DNA of 64,000 bases from Deltaproteobacteria bacterium (GTDB lineage: Bacteria; JADJOY01). Below are positions 54,275 to 63,519 of this stretch, one piece after another. The stretch is from the NCBI GenBank assembly GCA_016713535.1, contig JADJOY010000033.1:66935-130934 (forward strand). The letters run 5' to 3'. Below the pieces are notes generated by a model. That model searched no databases. It saw only the letters and a list, made by a program, of their open reading frames with translations, and had not been told where the DNA came from. Every line of letters begins with the position of its first letter. Position 1 is the first letter of the stretch. Position numbers and translations under genes: made by a program.

Positions 54275-54507
54275 CGAGGGAGGTTCGTCCCTTCGATGGG
54301 GACGATCTTCGCGAGCGGTCGCCGCGCTTGGTGACGATCAGGGTCGTGCGGGACTCGGCGACATCGTCCATGAGGGCGGGCGGGGGCGGCGGCCGGCCGC
54401 GCCGGGGCGGCCGGGGCGGGGGCGGGGCGGCCGCCGCCCCCGGGAGCGCCATCTCGCCCAGCTTCTCACCGACCAAATGGGCCACCACGATTTGGATCGC
54501 CCTTGCG
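54245..54507 (-). pseudogene. Disrupted Phd/YefM-type antitoxin
   Basis: Frame fragments read VVAHLVGEKLGEMA, then, after the G/C-only stretch, LMDDVAESRTTLIVTKRG, then in another frame AKIVPIEGTNLP and SLLGSVRYASDADLLAP. In order these make a normal Phd antitoxin (N-terminal DNA-binding part, TLIVTKRG hallmark, C-terminal tail). At least two further frame changes occur after TKRG. It directly precedes the PIN remnant. Confidence 0.6.
54374..54444. other. 71-base stretch of only G and C
   Basis: No A or T for 71 bases, dominated by GGGGC/GGCC units, inside what should be antitoxin coding sequence. Together with the nearby G run it points to faulty sequence. Confidence 0.8.
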
Positions 54508-54515
54508 CCAAACGG

Positions 54516-54545
54516 GCTGGAGGGCGGCGCTTCGTCGCCGCCGAA
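54516..54545. repeat. CTGGAGGGCGGCGC hairpin repeat
   Basis: CTGGAGGGCGGCGCTTCG-TCGCCGCC, matching the unit at 9882-9907 except for one base. Forms a GGCGGCG/CGCCGCC stem. Confidence 0.7.
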
Positions 54546-54640
54546 GCCGATGGGACGCCGAGACCGGTCGCTACGAATCGTGACGCTGCATATAGACGCG
54601 GACCGGGCCGGAGACGCGAACGCGGGACGATCGAGCTGGC

Positions 54641-56908
54641 TCACGACGTGGCGTCGAGGCTCGCGCGGACCGTCCGGCCGAGCTCGCCGGCGTTGAACGG
54701 CTTGCGGATGAACGTCCGCACTCCGGCGCGATCGAGTTGCTCTGGAGGCAACAGGTCGCCGAGGCCGGAGGTGAGGACCACCGGCCGCGGGTGCTGGCCG
54801 TCCCGGATCGCCAGCGCGAGCTCGAGGCCGGTCATGCCCGGCATGGTCTGGTCCGTGACGACGAGCGCCACGTCGAGGGCGGTCGTGCCGAGCTGACGGA
54901 GCGCGTCGACGCCGTTCTCGGCCGTCGTCACGCGATAGCCGAGGTTCGTGAGCACCCGCTTCCCGAGCGTGCGGATCGCCGGCTCGTCGTCCACGAACAG
55001 CAGGTGCTCACCGCGGCCCGCCGGTGCATTGGTGTCGACGGGCTGCGCCGCCGGGGGCGGCTCCTCCCAGCGCGGCAGGTAGACCCGGAAGGTCGAACCC
55101 TTCCCCGGCTCGCTCGTGACGGTGATGTCGCCGTCGCAAGCGGTGACGACGCCCAGCACCGTCGCGAGCCCGAGACCCGTGCCCTTGCCGCGCTCCTTCG
55201 TGGTGAAGAAGGGATCGAAGATCCGCTCCATCGTCGCAGCGGTGATGCCGCAGCCCGTGTCGGACACGCTGAGGCGCAAGTATTCACCCTCGGCGGCGAG
55301 CCGGCTCGCACCGTCGGCGGACGCGACCGCGCGCGATACCCGGTCGAGCCTCACCTCCAGCCGACCAGGTCCGTTCTCCATCGCATGGAACGCGTTCGTG
55401 CAGAGGTTCATGACCACCTGGTGGATCTGGGTCGGGTCGGCGACGACCAGCCACGGCTCGGCGCCGAGGTCCTGGGCGATCTCGATCGTGGTCGGGAGCG
55501 AAGCGCGCATCAGCTTGAGCGCCTCCTTCAGCACCAGGCGCAGCTCGATCGGCCGCCTCACGTCCTCGACCTGACGGCTGAACGTGAGGATCTGTCGAAC
55601 CAGCGCACGCGCTCGTTCGGCCGCCTGGAGCACCGCCGTGAGGTCGCGGTGCTCCTCGCCGTCCTCCGGCATCCCGGCGCGAACCAGCTCCGTGAAGCCC
55701 AGGATCGCCACGAGGATGTTGTTGAAGTCGTGCGCGATGCCACCCGCCAGCGTCCCGATCGCCTCGAGCTTCTGCGCCTGGCGCAGCCGCGCCTCGATGG
55801 CTCGCTCGTGCGAGACGTCGCGCACCAGGGCGATCCGGCCCCCCGGGGCACCGTCGGGTCGCCGCACCGGCGCGACCGTCACGTCGAAGTGGCGATCCTG
55901 GCCACGCGCCCCCGGGCGCCGCAACGCGCCCGAGTGCACGCCGTCCGCGACGAAGTCCGGCGAGGGTCGCGTCGCGGCGAGCTCGTCGACCAGCCGATCG
56001 ATCGCCCCCTTCGGTTGGCCCTGCTCGGCGGTCATGAGCTCCCGGAAGGCTCGATTCAGGTACACGAGCTGGCCGTCCGTGTCGGCGATCGCGACGCCAT
56101 CGGCGATCTGTTCCACCGCGGTCATCAGCCGCGTGGCGCGCTCCCGGGAGCGCCGGTGCTCCTCCACCTCGTCGCGCAATCGTTCGTGGCTCGCACGCAG
56201 CTCGGCCTGCTCCCGCTCGAGCGCGGCGCGGAGCTCTCGCTCGCGTTCCACCGTCGATGCCAGGCCCTCGAGGAGCGTCGCCAGAGGAACGGAGATCACC
56301 AGCGCCACGAACACGAAGTTCAGGCTCACGATCGACCAACGGAAGAGCTCGGTACCGGTGAGCCGGATCGCGAAGCTGACGTGCGCATGGCCGAGCGCAC
56401 CGAGCACGACCAGCGTGGCGGAGGTGATGAACAACGACGTCAGCGACGCCTCCCAGCCGAGCAAGATCGCCGCGAAGAGCGGCATGCAGAACAGGTAGAG
56501 CTCGCTGACCGGCCCGACCTCGATGAGCAACGTCACGCCGATCACGTAGAGCGCCACCAGCAGTTGAACCGCGCGACTGCGATGCGAGACCTTCTTCGCG
56601 AGCGCGATCCACGCGACCCATACCAGCGCCACCGAATCGACCACCAGCACGCCCCAGAGCTGGTCGCGGATGGCCGCCAGCGCGCTGGGCACGAACACGA
56701 CCAGCCCGAGGACGAGGCTCGCGCGCAGGATCCCCATCAGGATGCGCTCGCGCCATTCGGCGAGCGAGCCGGCACGTCCGTGCGCCGGCACCGGCGCGAG
56801 CCAATGGAGCAAGCGCCCGAGGGGCGCCGACGCATCGGCGGGCGGGGGTCGAACCGACGGTGGATTCGAGGTGTCGCTCACGGAGACCGGGCCAGCGCGG
56901 TGCGTCAT
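54641..56908 (-). CDS. Hybrid sensor histidine kinase with receiver domain
   Basis: A 755-residue signalling protein, start chosen at the ATG at 56908. Seen: about six N-terminal membrane helices (residues 55-215), a coiled coil (ERERELRAALEREQAELR), a PAS domain (about 255-375; IADTDGQLVYLNRAF), HisKA with phospho-acceptor His in GTLAGGIAHDFNNIL, a HATPase domain (NLCTNAFHAM, DTGCGI, GKGTGLGLATV), and a C-terminal receiver with acidic pair DDEP and phospho-acceptor Asp in VVTDQTMPGMTG. The H-box HDFNN class is typical of soluble phosphorelay hybrids. Signal unknown. No partner response regulator lies beside it; the AAA/TPR gene ends 80 bp upstream. Confidence 0.92.
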   Translation of the reverse strand: MTHRAGPVSVSDTSNPPSVRPPPADASAPLGRLLHWLAPVPAHGRAGSLAEWRERILMGILRASLVLGLVVFVPSALAAIRDQLWGVLVVDSVALVWVAWIALAKKVSHRSRAVQLLVALYVIGVTLLIEVGPVSELYLFCMPLFAAILLGWEASLTSLFITSATLVVLGALGHAHVSFAIRLTGTELFRWSIVSLNFVFVALVISVPLATLLEGLASTVERERELRAALEREQAELRASHERLRDEVEEHRRSRERATRLMTAVEQIADGVAIADTDGQLVYLNRAFRELMTAEQGQPKGAIDRLVDELAATRPSPDFVADGVHSGALRRPGARGQDRHFDVTVAPVRRPDGAPGGRIALVRDVSHERAIEARLRQAQKLEAIGTLAGGIAHDFNNILVAILGFTELVRAGMPEDGEEHRDLTAVLQAAERARALVRQILTFSRQVEDVRRPIELRLVLKEALKLMRASLPTTIEIAQDLGAEPWLVVADPTQIHQVVMNLCTNAFHAMENGPGRLEVRLDRVSRAVASADGASRLAAEGEYLRLSVSDTGCGITAATMERIFDPFFTTKERGKGTGLGLATVLGVVTACDGDITVTSEPGKGSTFRVYLPRWEEPPPAAQPVDTNAPAGRGEHLLFVDDEPAIRTLGKRVLTNLGYRVTTAENGVDALRQLGTTALDVALVVTDQTMPGMTGLELALAIRDGQHPRPVVLTSGLGDLLPPEQLDRAGVRTFIRKPFNAGELGRTVRASLDATS

Positions 56909-56988
56909 CGGCCCAGGACAGCAAGGCACGAGCCACACGCCGATCCGTCCGTTCTGTGCCGATGATCGGCGCGAACCGGTGATCCAGG

Positions 56989-59900
56989 TCACACAAGTTC
57001 GAAGCAGCAGTACGTTCCGGTCCGAATGCACCGGGCAAGATACCGGCCGACCTCGGCATCTTGCTCCTCGATTCGCCGGATCGCGTCGCGCAACCGACGC
57101 TGCACGTTGACCCGGGCGCGCTCCGCGGCGCCACCCGCGCGCCGCTCGCGGCCGCCGAGGCCGATGCCCCGGGCGAGCTCCTCCGAGATCGCGTGCAGCT
57201 CGGCGCTGGCTCGCTCCGCGCGGCCGAGATCGTTCCAGCGCTCGGCCTCCTCGACCTCCTCGCGCAACTCGGCGACGCGCCGCCGGTAGGCCTCGCGCGC
57301 GCGACCGTCGAGGAGCTCGCCCGCGTCACCCGCGTCCACCTGCGTCGCGGACGAGCCGCCGAGCCCTTCGGTGAGCGCGATCAGGTCGAGCACGTGGCGC
57401 TCCGTCCCCGGCTCCTCGACCAGCGCTGCGAGCATCCGCATCCCCTTGCTGTCCTTGAGGTGCACGACGCGCCCGTCACGCGCGAGCTGCCAGAGCTCGC
57501 CCGCGCGCGTGAGCGCGAAGGTGAGGCCGCGCGAGTCGACCGTGGGCTGCGCGCGCACCTCGAGACCTGGCGCGAGCGAGCTCGTCGCGAGGCGCCCGCG
57601 CAGCCCCGCGATCCTCGCTCCCAGGCCGTCGAGCGCGAGCGCCGCGGCGACGCGCGCGGCGTCGTCGAGGAGCGTGGCGGCGCGGGCGTGATCGCGAGCG
57701 TCGCCCGTGAGCACCTCGGCGAGACGAAACGCGATCCAGGCCACGTGGGGAACGAGCCCGCGCTCGCGCGCCAGCTCGTGGGCCTCGTCGAGAAGGCGGA
57801 CCGCCCGGCCGCGGTCGCCGAGCAACGCCGCGAGCCGGCCCGTGAGCGCGAGCACCGGCTCGCCGACGACCAGGCCGAAGAGGCCCAAGCTCACCCAGCG
57901 GTCGGCATACCCGCCGAGCTGCTCGTCCACGCGCGCGGCGAGCCGCACGTCGCCGAGCGCGAGCGCGGCCTCGGCGAGCGTCGCGAGCACCGAGAGGTCG
58001 TGCATGGCGAGCAGCCGCTCGATGTCGTCGCCGCTCACCATCGGCGGCCGCGGCTCGTCGCCGCTGCGATCGATCGCGAGGCGATCGATGGCGACGCGAT
58101 CCGCCGCGGCGAGGACGCCGAGGAGCGTGACCAGGAGCGGCCCGAACGGCAGCCCCGCGACCGAGCGCCCGAGGGTCGCGATCGCGGCGCTCTCGGCGCG
58201 GTCGTCGCCGCGTAGCCGCGCCAGCCACCACCGCTGCAGCGCCAGCCCCCGCCCGGCGTTCGGGTCGCGCACCCGCTCGGCGAGGGCGCGTGCCCGCTCC
58301 AGCGCGCGCTCACCCTCCTCGAAGCTCCCCGCGCGGAAGCGCTCGAGCGCCTCGAGCGCCGCGACCGGCCACTGGTGGTGTGGATGAGCGATGCGCTCGG
58401 CGAGGTCGCGGCATGCGGCGAGCGCGTCCCGGGCGCGCGCCACGTCGCCGAGCTCGAGGTGATCCACGACCAGCCGCATCGAGCCGCGCAGCGCGAGCGC
58501 CGCCGCGCCGTGACGCTCGGCGAGCATCACGTGCTCGCGGTTGAGGGCCAGGCGCTCGCGCGGCGGTGCGAAGTCCATGAGCGCCGCGAGCGCGCTGGTG
58601 AGCACCGCGAGCAGCGTGGGCTCGTCGCCCACCCGGCGCGCCATCGCGATCGCGTCGCGCGCGAGCGCCATCGGCCGGGCCGGATCGTCGGCGGGCTGCT
58701 GCGCCGCCGCCAGCCGCGCCATCACCTGCGCACGCAGCGCCGAGTCGCCACCTCCGAGCGCGGCGAGCGCCTCCTCGAGGACGCTCACCAGCCGCGCGTC
58801 GACCCGCGCGTAGACCAGCACCGCGCCCTGCTCGAGCGCGGCGCGGGCGAGCAGCTCGGGCTCGCCGATGCGCCGCGCGACCTCGGCGACCGCCATGCAG
58901 CTCGTCTCGGCGGCCGCGCCGTCACCGGCGAGGTTGCGGGTGCGCGCGAGCTCGAGGAGCAGCTCGGCGCGCTCGCGCGGCGCCGCGGCGGCGCAGCCCT
59001 CGTCCCATGCGCGAAGCGCCCGCTCGAGGGCCTGGGTCGCGTCCTCGTAGGCGTGCTGCGCGGCGCGGCGCGAGAGCGGCGCGGCGGAGCGCGGCGATCG
59101 CTCGCTCGCGCCCGGCGTGGCCGGCGGCGAGCCAGTGGTGAGCGCACTCGGCCCACGACGTGTGCGCCGAGCCCGCGATCAACGCGCGCTCCAGGCCCTG
59201 GGCGTGGCGTCCGTGGGCCTCGGCGCGCCGCGCCGGCGCGAGCGCCTGGTAGCACACCTCGCGGATCAGGATGTGGGCGAAGCGGAACCGGCCCGGCGCG
59301 ACCTCCGCCACGAGCGCCGCGTCCACCGCGGCGCGAGCGTGCACGGCCGCGTCGTTCACGGCGACGCCCGTGAGCTCGGCCGCGTCGGCGAGCGCGAATT
59401 CGCGCCCCACCAGCGAACCGCTCTCGAGGACCTCCCGGGTCGCCCCCGGCACGGCTTCGAGGCGCTCGCGCAAGGTGCTGCCGAGCGTCGCCGGGATCGC
59501 GAGCGCGCCAGCGCCCGTCGCGTCGTGCGCACCGCTCACGCGCAGGCTCGCGGCGCGCACGGCACAGAGCCGGGTCATCTCGATCACGAACAGCGGGTTG
59601 CCCTCGGTGGCGTGCTGGATCGTCGCGCTCACCGAGTCGGCGAGCGCGCTCGGCGAGGTCGCCGCGACCAGCTCCGCGACCTCGCTGTCCGCGAGCGGAC
59701 CGAGCGGCAGCGGGTGCGAGCGCCGCGCCAGCGCCCCGAGCAACGGCGCGACCGGCGAACGCGAACCGTCGGGCTCGCGACAGCTCACCACCACCATCAG
59801 CGGCAGCTCGCGGATCGCCCGCCCCACGAAGTCGAGGAGCAGCACCGACGACGGGTCCGCCGCGTGGAAGTCGTCGAAGGCGAGCACCAGCGGAGCCGCG

Positions 59901-60340
59901 CGGCGCGCCGCTTCGGCGAGCACCCCGCCGACCGCGTCGAGGATCTTGAAGCGCGCCTCCTCGCCCGCGAGCGAGCTCTCGTCGGGCGCGCGCCACCCAT
60001 CGTCACGGAGCTCGGGCAGGAGCTCGGCGAGCACCGCTCGGCGGGCGGGCGCGAGCGGCACGGCTCCGGCGCCGGTCTCGGCGAAGAGCGCGCGCAGGAC
60101 CTGGATCCACGGCCAGAAGGCGGGCGCGCCGCCGGCCTCCCAGCAGCGCCCCCAGGCGAGCCGCGCTCCCCGCTCGGCGGCGAGCGCGCCGAGCTGCTCG
60201 AGGAGCCGACTCTTGCCGATCCCCGCCTCGCCGCTCAGCCACCACGAGCTACCCGAGCCGTGGGCGGCGGCGTCGAGCGCGGCCGCGAGCTCAGCGATCT
60301 CCCGCGAGCGGCCGATCATCGCCTTGCGCGCGGCGGACAT
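56989..60340 (-). CDS. AAA/TPR signalling ATPase (split by frameshift)
   Basis: About 1116 residues when two frames are joined near 59071-59078 (RRAAQHAYEDATQALERAL on the true path). Seen: an N-terminal AAA_16 ATPase with Walker A GEAGIGKSRLL and Walker B VLAFDDFHAADP, then long TPR-like helical arrays, and a C-terminal module (about 920-1110) beginning FALTRAGELWQLARDGRVVHLKDSKG and ending RVNVQRRLRDAIRRIEEQ, a type often found at the C-terminus of actinobacterial and myxobacterial AAA/TPR regulators. There is no HTH of the LuxR type. Likely a STAND-like signalling hub. ATG at 60340; it overlaps the 3' end of the GNAT gene. Confidence 0.8.
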
Positions 60341-61241
60341 GCGCGGATTCTCGCCGCCGCTCCCGGGGGTGTCGAGGCGAGCGAACCGGCGCGCTCGCGG
60401 CGGCGCTCGCTGGCACGGGAGGCAGCACGAACCCCGCGGTGGTCGCCATCAGCCGAAAGCCGCAGCAGGCCAGATTCCGCACCACCGGCGCGCCGTCTCC
60501 GGAGCCCGCGTCCGGCACCGTGGCGAAGAGCGCGCGGCAGCCCAGGTCCGCGGCGGCGCGGATGAGCGTCGCGGTGAGCGCGAGGTGGGCGCCGCGGCGG
60601 CGCGCGGCGGGCTCGGTCGCCGCGGGACCGAGGAGGCCCTCGTCGCCCGCGACGAAGAGCGTGGCGGCCGCCACCGGGCGATCGTCCTCGCGCGCCACGA
60701 ACACGTGCCACCCCGGTGCGGCCAACAGCGTGCCGAACGGCGCCGCCGCCTCGCCAGGCAGGCCGAGCCCGCGCGCGAGCAACCCACCCACTCGCTCGGA
60801 CTCGTGGGCCGCGATCCGCGACACGCGATGGCCGGAGCGCGCGATCGGCGCCAGCTCGCCGCGGTGGACGAGCACGTACCGGCCCACTCCCGTGGGCAGC
60901 GCCGCGCGCGCCGCGAGCCACTCGTCCCAGCGCGACGAGCGCAGCGCCGGCAGGTCCACCCACAGCCCTGCGCGAGCGTGCGCCGCGGCGAAGCGCTCCA
61001 CCTCCTCGATCAGCGCCTCGACCGGACCCGGCCCCGTGCCCAGCCCGATCGCACGGTTGGCGAGCGAGTGCGGGATCAGGTCGCTCGCGAAGAGCCGCAC
61101 GCGCCCGCCGCCGAGCGCCTGCCGTGTAAGCGCCGGCGCGTCGACTTCCCCGTGGTGACGGCGTGCCGCGTCGAACCACGCATCCATCACCACCCCTTCG
61201 AGAATGTTGGCGCCATGCAGCGCCCGATCGTCGGTCTCCAT
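60291..61241 (-). CDS. GNAT family N-acetyltransferase
   Basis: A 316-residue protein beginning METDDRALHG. Seen: an N-terminal half of unclear fold (DIPALTRQ-like, then VEALIEEVERFAAAHAR) and a C-terminal acetyltransferase domain (about 160-290) with the acetyl-CoA loop EPAARRRGAHLALT and strand ALFATVPDAGSG. The predicted C-terminus overlaps the AAA gene start by 50 bp in another frame, so the stop may be shifted. The acetyl acceptor is unknown. It is divergent from the hydroxylase gene with a 144-bp gap. Confidence 0.75.
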   Translation of the reverse strand: METDDRALHGANILEGVVMDAWFDAARRHHGEVDAPALTRQALGGGRVRLFASDLIPHSLANRAIGLGTGPGPVEALIEEVERFAAAHARAGLWVDLPALRSSRWDEWLAARAALPTGVGRYVLVHRGELAPIARSGHRVSRIAAHESERVGGLLARGLGLPGEAAAPFGTLLAAPGWHVFVAREDDRPVAAATLFVAGDEGLLGPAATEPAARRRGAHLALTATLIRAAADLGCRALFATVPDAGSGDGAPVVRNLACCGFRLMATTAGFVLPPVPASAAASAPVRSPRHPRERRRESAHVRRAQGDDRPLAGDR

Positions 61242-61385
61242 GAGATGAGCGACCTCCCGATCGGGCGGCGTGACGTCCCACGGAACGATGTTCCGCCGGA
61301 GATCACGCCACGCGAGCGAAACCCGAACGTGCTCGCCGCACCCTGGTCGGGGTGCCGACGTGGCGAGCCAGGCAGGAGAACGCTC

Positions 61386-62174
61386 ATGGAATCGTGGATG
61401 ACGTGGATGATGGTGGTGCCCTTCGCGTGGTTCGCCGCGGTCGCCCTCGCGGAGCGGCTGTGGCCCGCGGCCGAGCTGCCGCGGGTGCGCGGCTGGCGGG
61501 TCCAGGGCGTGGTGAGCCTGATCGTGCTGTTCGCGAGCTCGATCGGCTTCCCGATGCTGTGGGACACCTGGCTCGGAGCGCACCGGCTGATCGACGCGAG
61601 CGCGCTCGGGCTGGTGGGGGGTGCGGTGTACGCGCTCGTGGCGGTCCAGCTCTTCAGCTACGGGTGGCACCGCGCCATGCACCGGGTGCCTTTCCTGTGG
61701 CGGTTCCACCAGTACCACCACGCCGCCGAGCGCTTCGACGTGTACGGCTCGCCGATGCTCCATCCCGTGGACATCGCGGGCTTCTCGCTGGCGTCGAGCC
61801 TGGGGATGGTGTGGGCGCTCGGGGTTCCGGGGGAGAGCGCCATGCTCGCCGGGACCGCGGGGGCGCTGCTCGCGATCTTCCAGCACGCCAACCTGCGGAC
61901 GCCGCGCTGGCTCGGCTACCTGATCCAGCGCCCCGAGAACCACTCGGTCCACCACGCTCGCGGCGTCCATGCCCTCAACTACGGCGACATCACGCTCTGG
62001 GACATCGTCTTCGGCACCTTCCGAAATCCCAACGATTTCGCGGGCGAATACGGCTTCTGGGACGGCGCCTCGCGGCAGCTCGGGCGGCTCCTGGTGGGCC
62101 GGGACGTCACGGTGCCACGCACCCCCGCGGCGGACGAGCCGGAGGCGATCGCCGCCGAGCTGGCCGCGGCGTGA
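61386..62174 (+). CDS. Sterol desaturase/fatty acid hydroxylase family membrane enzyme
   Basis: A 262-residue integral membrane protein. Start ATG at 61386, eight bases after AGGAG. Seen: four or five membrane helices and His clusters WHRAMHRVPFLWRFHQYHH, LHPVDIAG, FQHANL and HSVHHARGVH, the eight-histidine di-iron set of the superfamily. Likely an O2-dependent hydroxylase of a membrane lipid. The next gene is an NAD-dependent 3beta-HSD-like enzyme 184 bp downstream, separated by hairpin repeats; a similar combination occurs at 46-51 kb. Confidence 0.9.
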   Translation: MESWMTWMMVVPFAWFAAVALAERLWPAAELPRVRGWRVQGVVSLIVLFASSIGFPMLWDTWLGAHRLIDASALGLVGGAVYALVAVQLFSYGWHRAMHRVPFLWRFHQYHHAAERFDVYGSPMLHPVDIAGFSLASSLGMVWALGVPGESAMLAGTAGALLAIFQHANLRTPRWLGYLIQRPENHSVHHARGVHALNYGDITLWDIVFGTFRNPNDFAGEYGFWDGASRQLGRLLVGRDVTVPRTPAADEPEAIAAELAAA

Positions 62175-62192
62175 GGGCGGGGCACGGCCCTA

Positions 62193-62310
62193 TAGGCCTT
62201 CGTAGCGCGGGGGCTCGTCCCCCGCCACTCAGTCACGCCGACCCCTCGTAGCGCGGGGGCTCGTCCCCCGCCATCCATCGGGGCGGCGGGGGACAAGCCC
62301 CCGCGCCACG
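62193..62310. repeat. Three GC-hairpin repeat units in a row
   Basis: Two direct copies of CGTAGCGCGGGGGCTCGTCC-CCCGCC (62201-62226 and 62247-62272) and one inverted, slightly diverged copy (62282-62309, GGCGGGGGACAAGCCCCCGC). Each forms a GCGGGGG/CCCCCGC hairpin. They lie downstream of the hydroxylase gene and may stabilise or end its mRNA. Confidence 0.85.
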
Positions 62311-62358
62311 GATCCAGGGCGCCGCGCTGGTTAGTCGGCGCTATCTTTCCGCCCCGCG

Positions 62359-63507
62359 ATGACCAGCGCCGGCACCGACGACGCGCGCTCTCGACCCCCG
62401 CGCCTAGCCCTCGTCACCGGAGCAGGCGGCTTCATCGGCTCGCACCTGGTCGAGCACCTCCGCGAGAGCGGGCTCGCGGTGCGGGCCGCCGATGTCCCGG
62501 GGGCCGACCTGAGCGCCGCGCGGGGGCTCGGCTGCGAGACCGCGAGCGTGTCGCTCGACGACCCCGCGAGCCTCGCCGCCGCGTGTGCTGGCGCGGATCT
62601 GGTCTTCCACGTCGCCGCGATCTTCGACTTCCGCACTCCATGGCCGCGCCTCGAGCAGGTCAACGTGGCGGGCGCCGCCGCGATGGCCGAGGCCGCCGCG
62701 AACGCGGGCGCGCAGCGGTTGGTGTTCTTCTCGAGCGTCGGCGTGTACGGACTGCCCGCGGTGCGCGGCATCGGCGAGGACGGCCCGAAGACGCCCCGCA
62801 ACGGCTACGAGCGCTCCAAGTGGCTCGGCGAGCAGGCGGTGATGGAGGTCGGGCGGCGGCGCGGGCTCGAGGTCGTGGCGATCCGGCCCACGCTGGTCTA
62901 CGGCCCCCGCAGCCGCTTCGGCCACGCGGTCATGCTGGCGCTGCTCTCGATGCGCGCGAGCAGCCGCCGAGCGGGCCCGGTGCCGTTCGTCGACGGCGGG
63001 CCGCTCGTCCACAGCGTCCACGTCCGCGACGTCGCGCGCGCCGCGCGCTGGGTGAGCGAGCGCGGCGAGCCCGGCCACGCCTACAACGTCGCCGACCGCA
63101 CGCCGATGCCGCTCGGCGACTTCGGCGAGGCGCTCGTCACCGCGAGCGGGCTCCCGTTCGAACGGCGCTGGAAGCACCGGCCCGTGGTCGCGAAGACCTT
63201 GCTCACCGGTGCGAGGCTCGCGCTACCCGTGCTCGGCGAGCGCTGGGAGGGAAAGCTGCGCCGGCTGTGGCAGCGCCGCGTCGAGCGCCACGGGCTCGTG
63301 CCCGCGATCCAGGTCGGCCTCGACCGCGAATGGATCGGCTACCTCTCCGGCGACCACTGCTACGACACCGCGAAGCTCGCGGCCCTCGGGTTCACCTGGG
63401 AAGCGCCCGATCCCCGCACTGGCCTGCGCGACACCGTGCGCTGGTACCGCGACGCCCGCTGGCTGCCGCGACCGAGGGACGGAAGCGGCGGCGCCGCCGA
63501 TTCCTGA
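62359..63507 (+). CDS. NAD-dependent epimerase / 3beta-HSD-like dehydrogenase
   Basis: A 382-residue extended SDR enzyme. Seen: the Rossmann motif VTGAGGFIGSHLVEHL, FHVAAIFDF, catalytic Ser in FFSSVGVYG, Tyr/Lys in YERSKWLGEQ, and the substrate-region sequence RPTLVYGPRSRFG. The C-terminal half (GERWEGKLRRLWQRRVER, then DHCYDTAKLAALGF) is longer than in sugar epimerases and resembles ERG26/NSDHL-like enzymes. With the preceding hydroxylase it could act on an oxidised membrane lipid, as ERG25/ERG26 do on sterols; this is inference. Confidence 0.85.
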   Translation: MTSAGTDDARSRPPRLALVTGAGGFIGSHLVEHLRESGLAVRAADVPGADLSAARGLGCETASVSLDDPASLAAACAGADLVFHVAAIFDFRTPWPRLEQVNVAGAAAMAEAAANAGAQRLVFFSSVGVYGLPAVRGIGEDGPKTPRNGYERSKWLGEQAVMEVGRRRGLEVVAIRPTLVYGPRSRFGHAVMLALLSMRASSRRAGPVPFVDGGPLVHSVHVRDVARAARWVSERGEPGHAYNVADRTPMPLGDFGEALVTASGLPFERRWKHRPVVAKTLLTGARLALPVLGERWEGKLRRLWQRRVERHGLVPAIQVGLDREWIGYLSGDHCYDTAKLAALGFTWEAPDPRTGLRDTVRWYRDARWLPRPRDGSGGAADS

Positions 63508-63519
63508 GCCCACCGCGGC

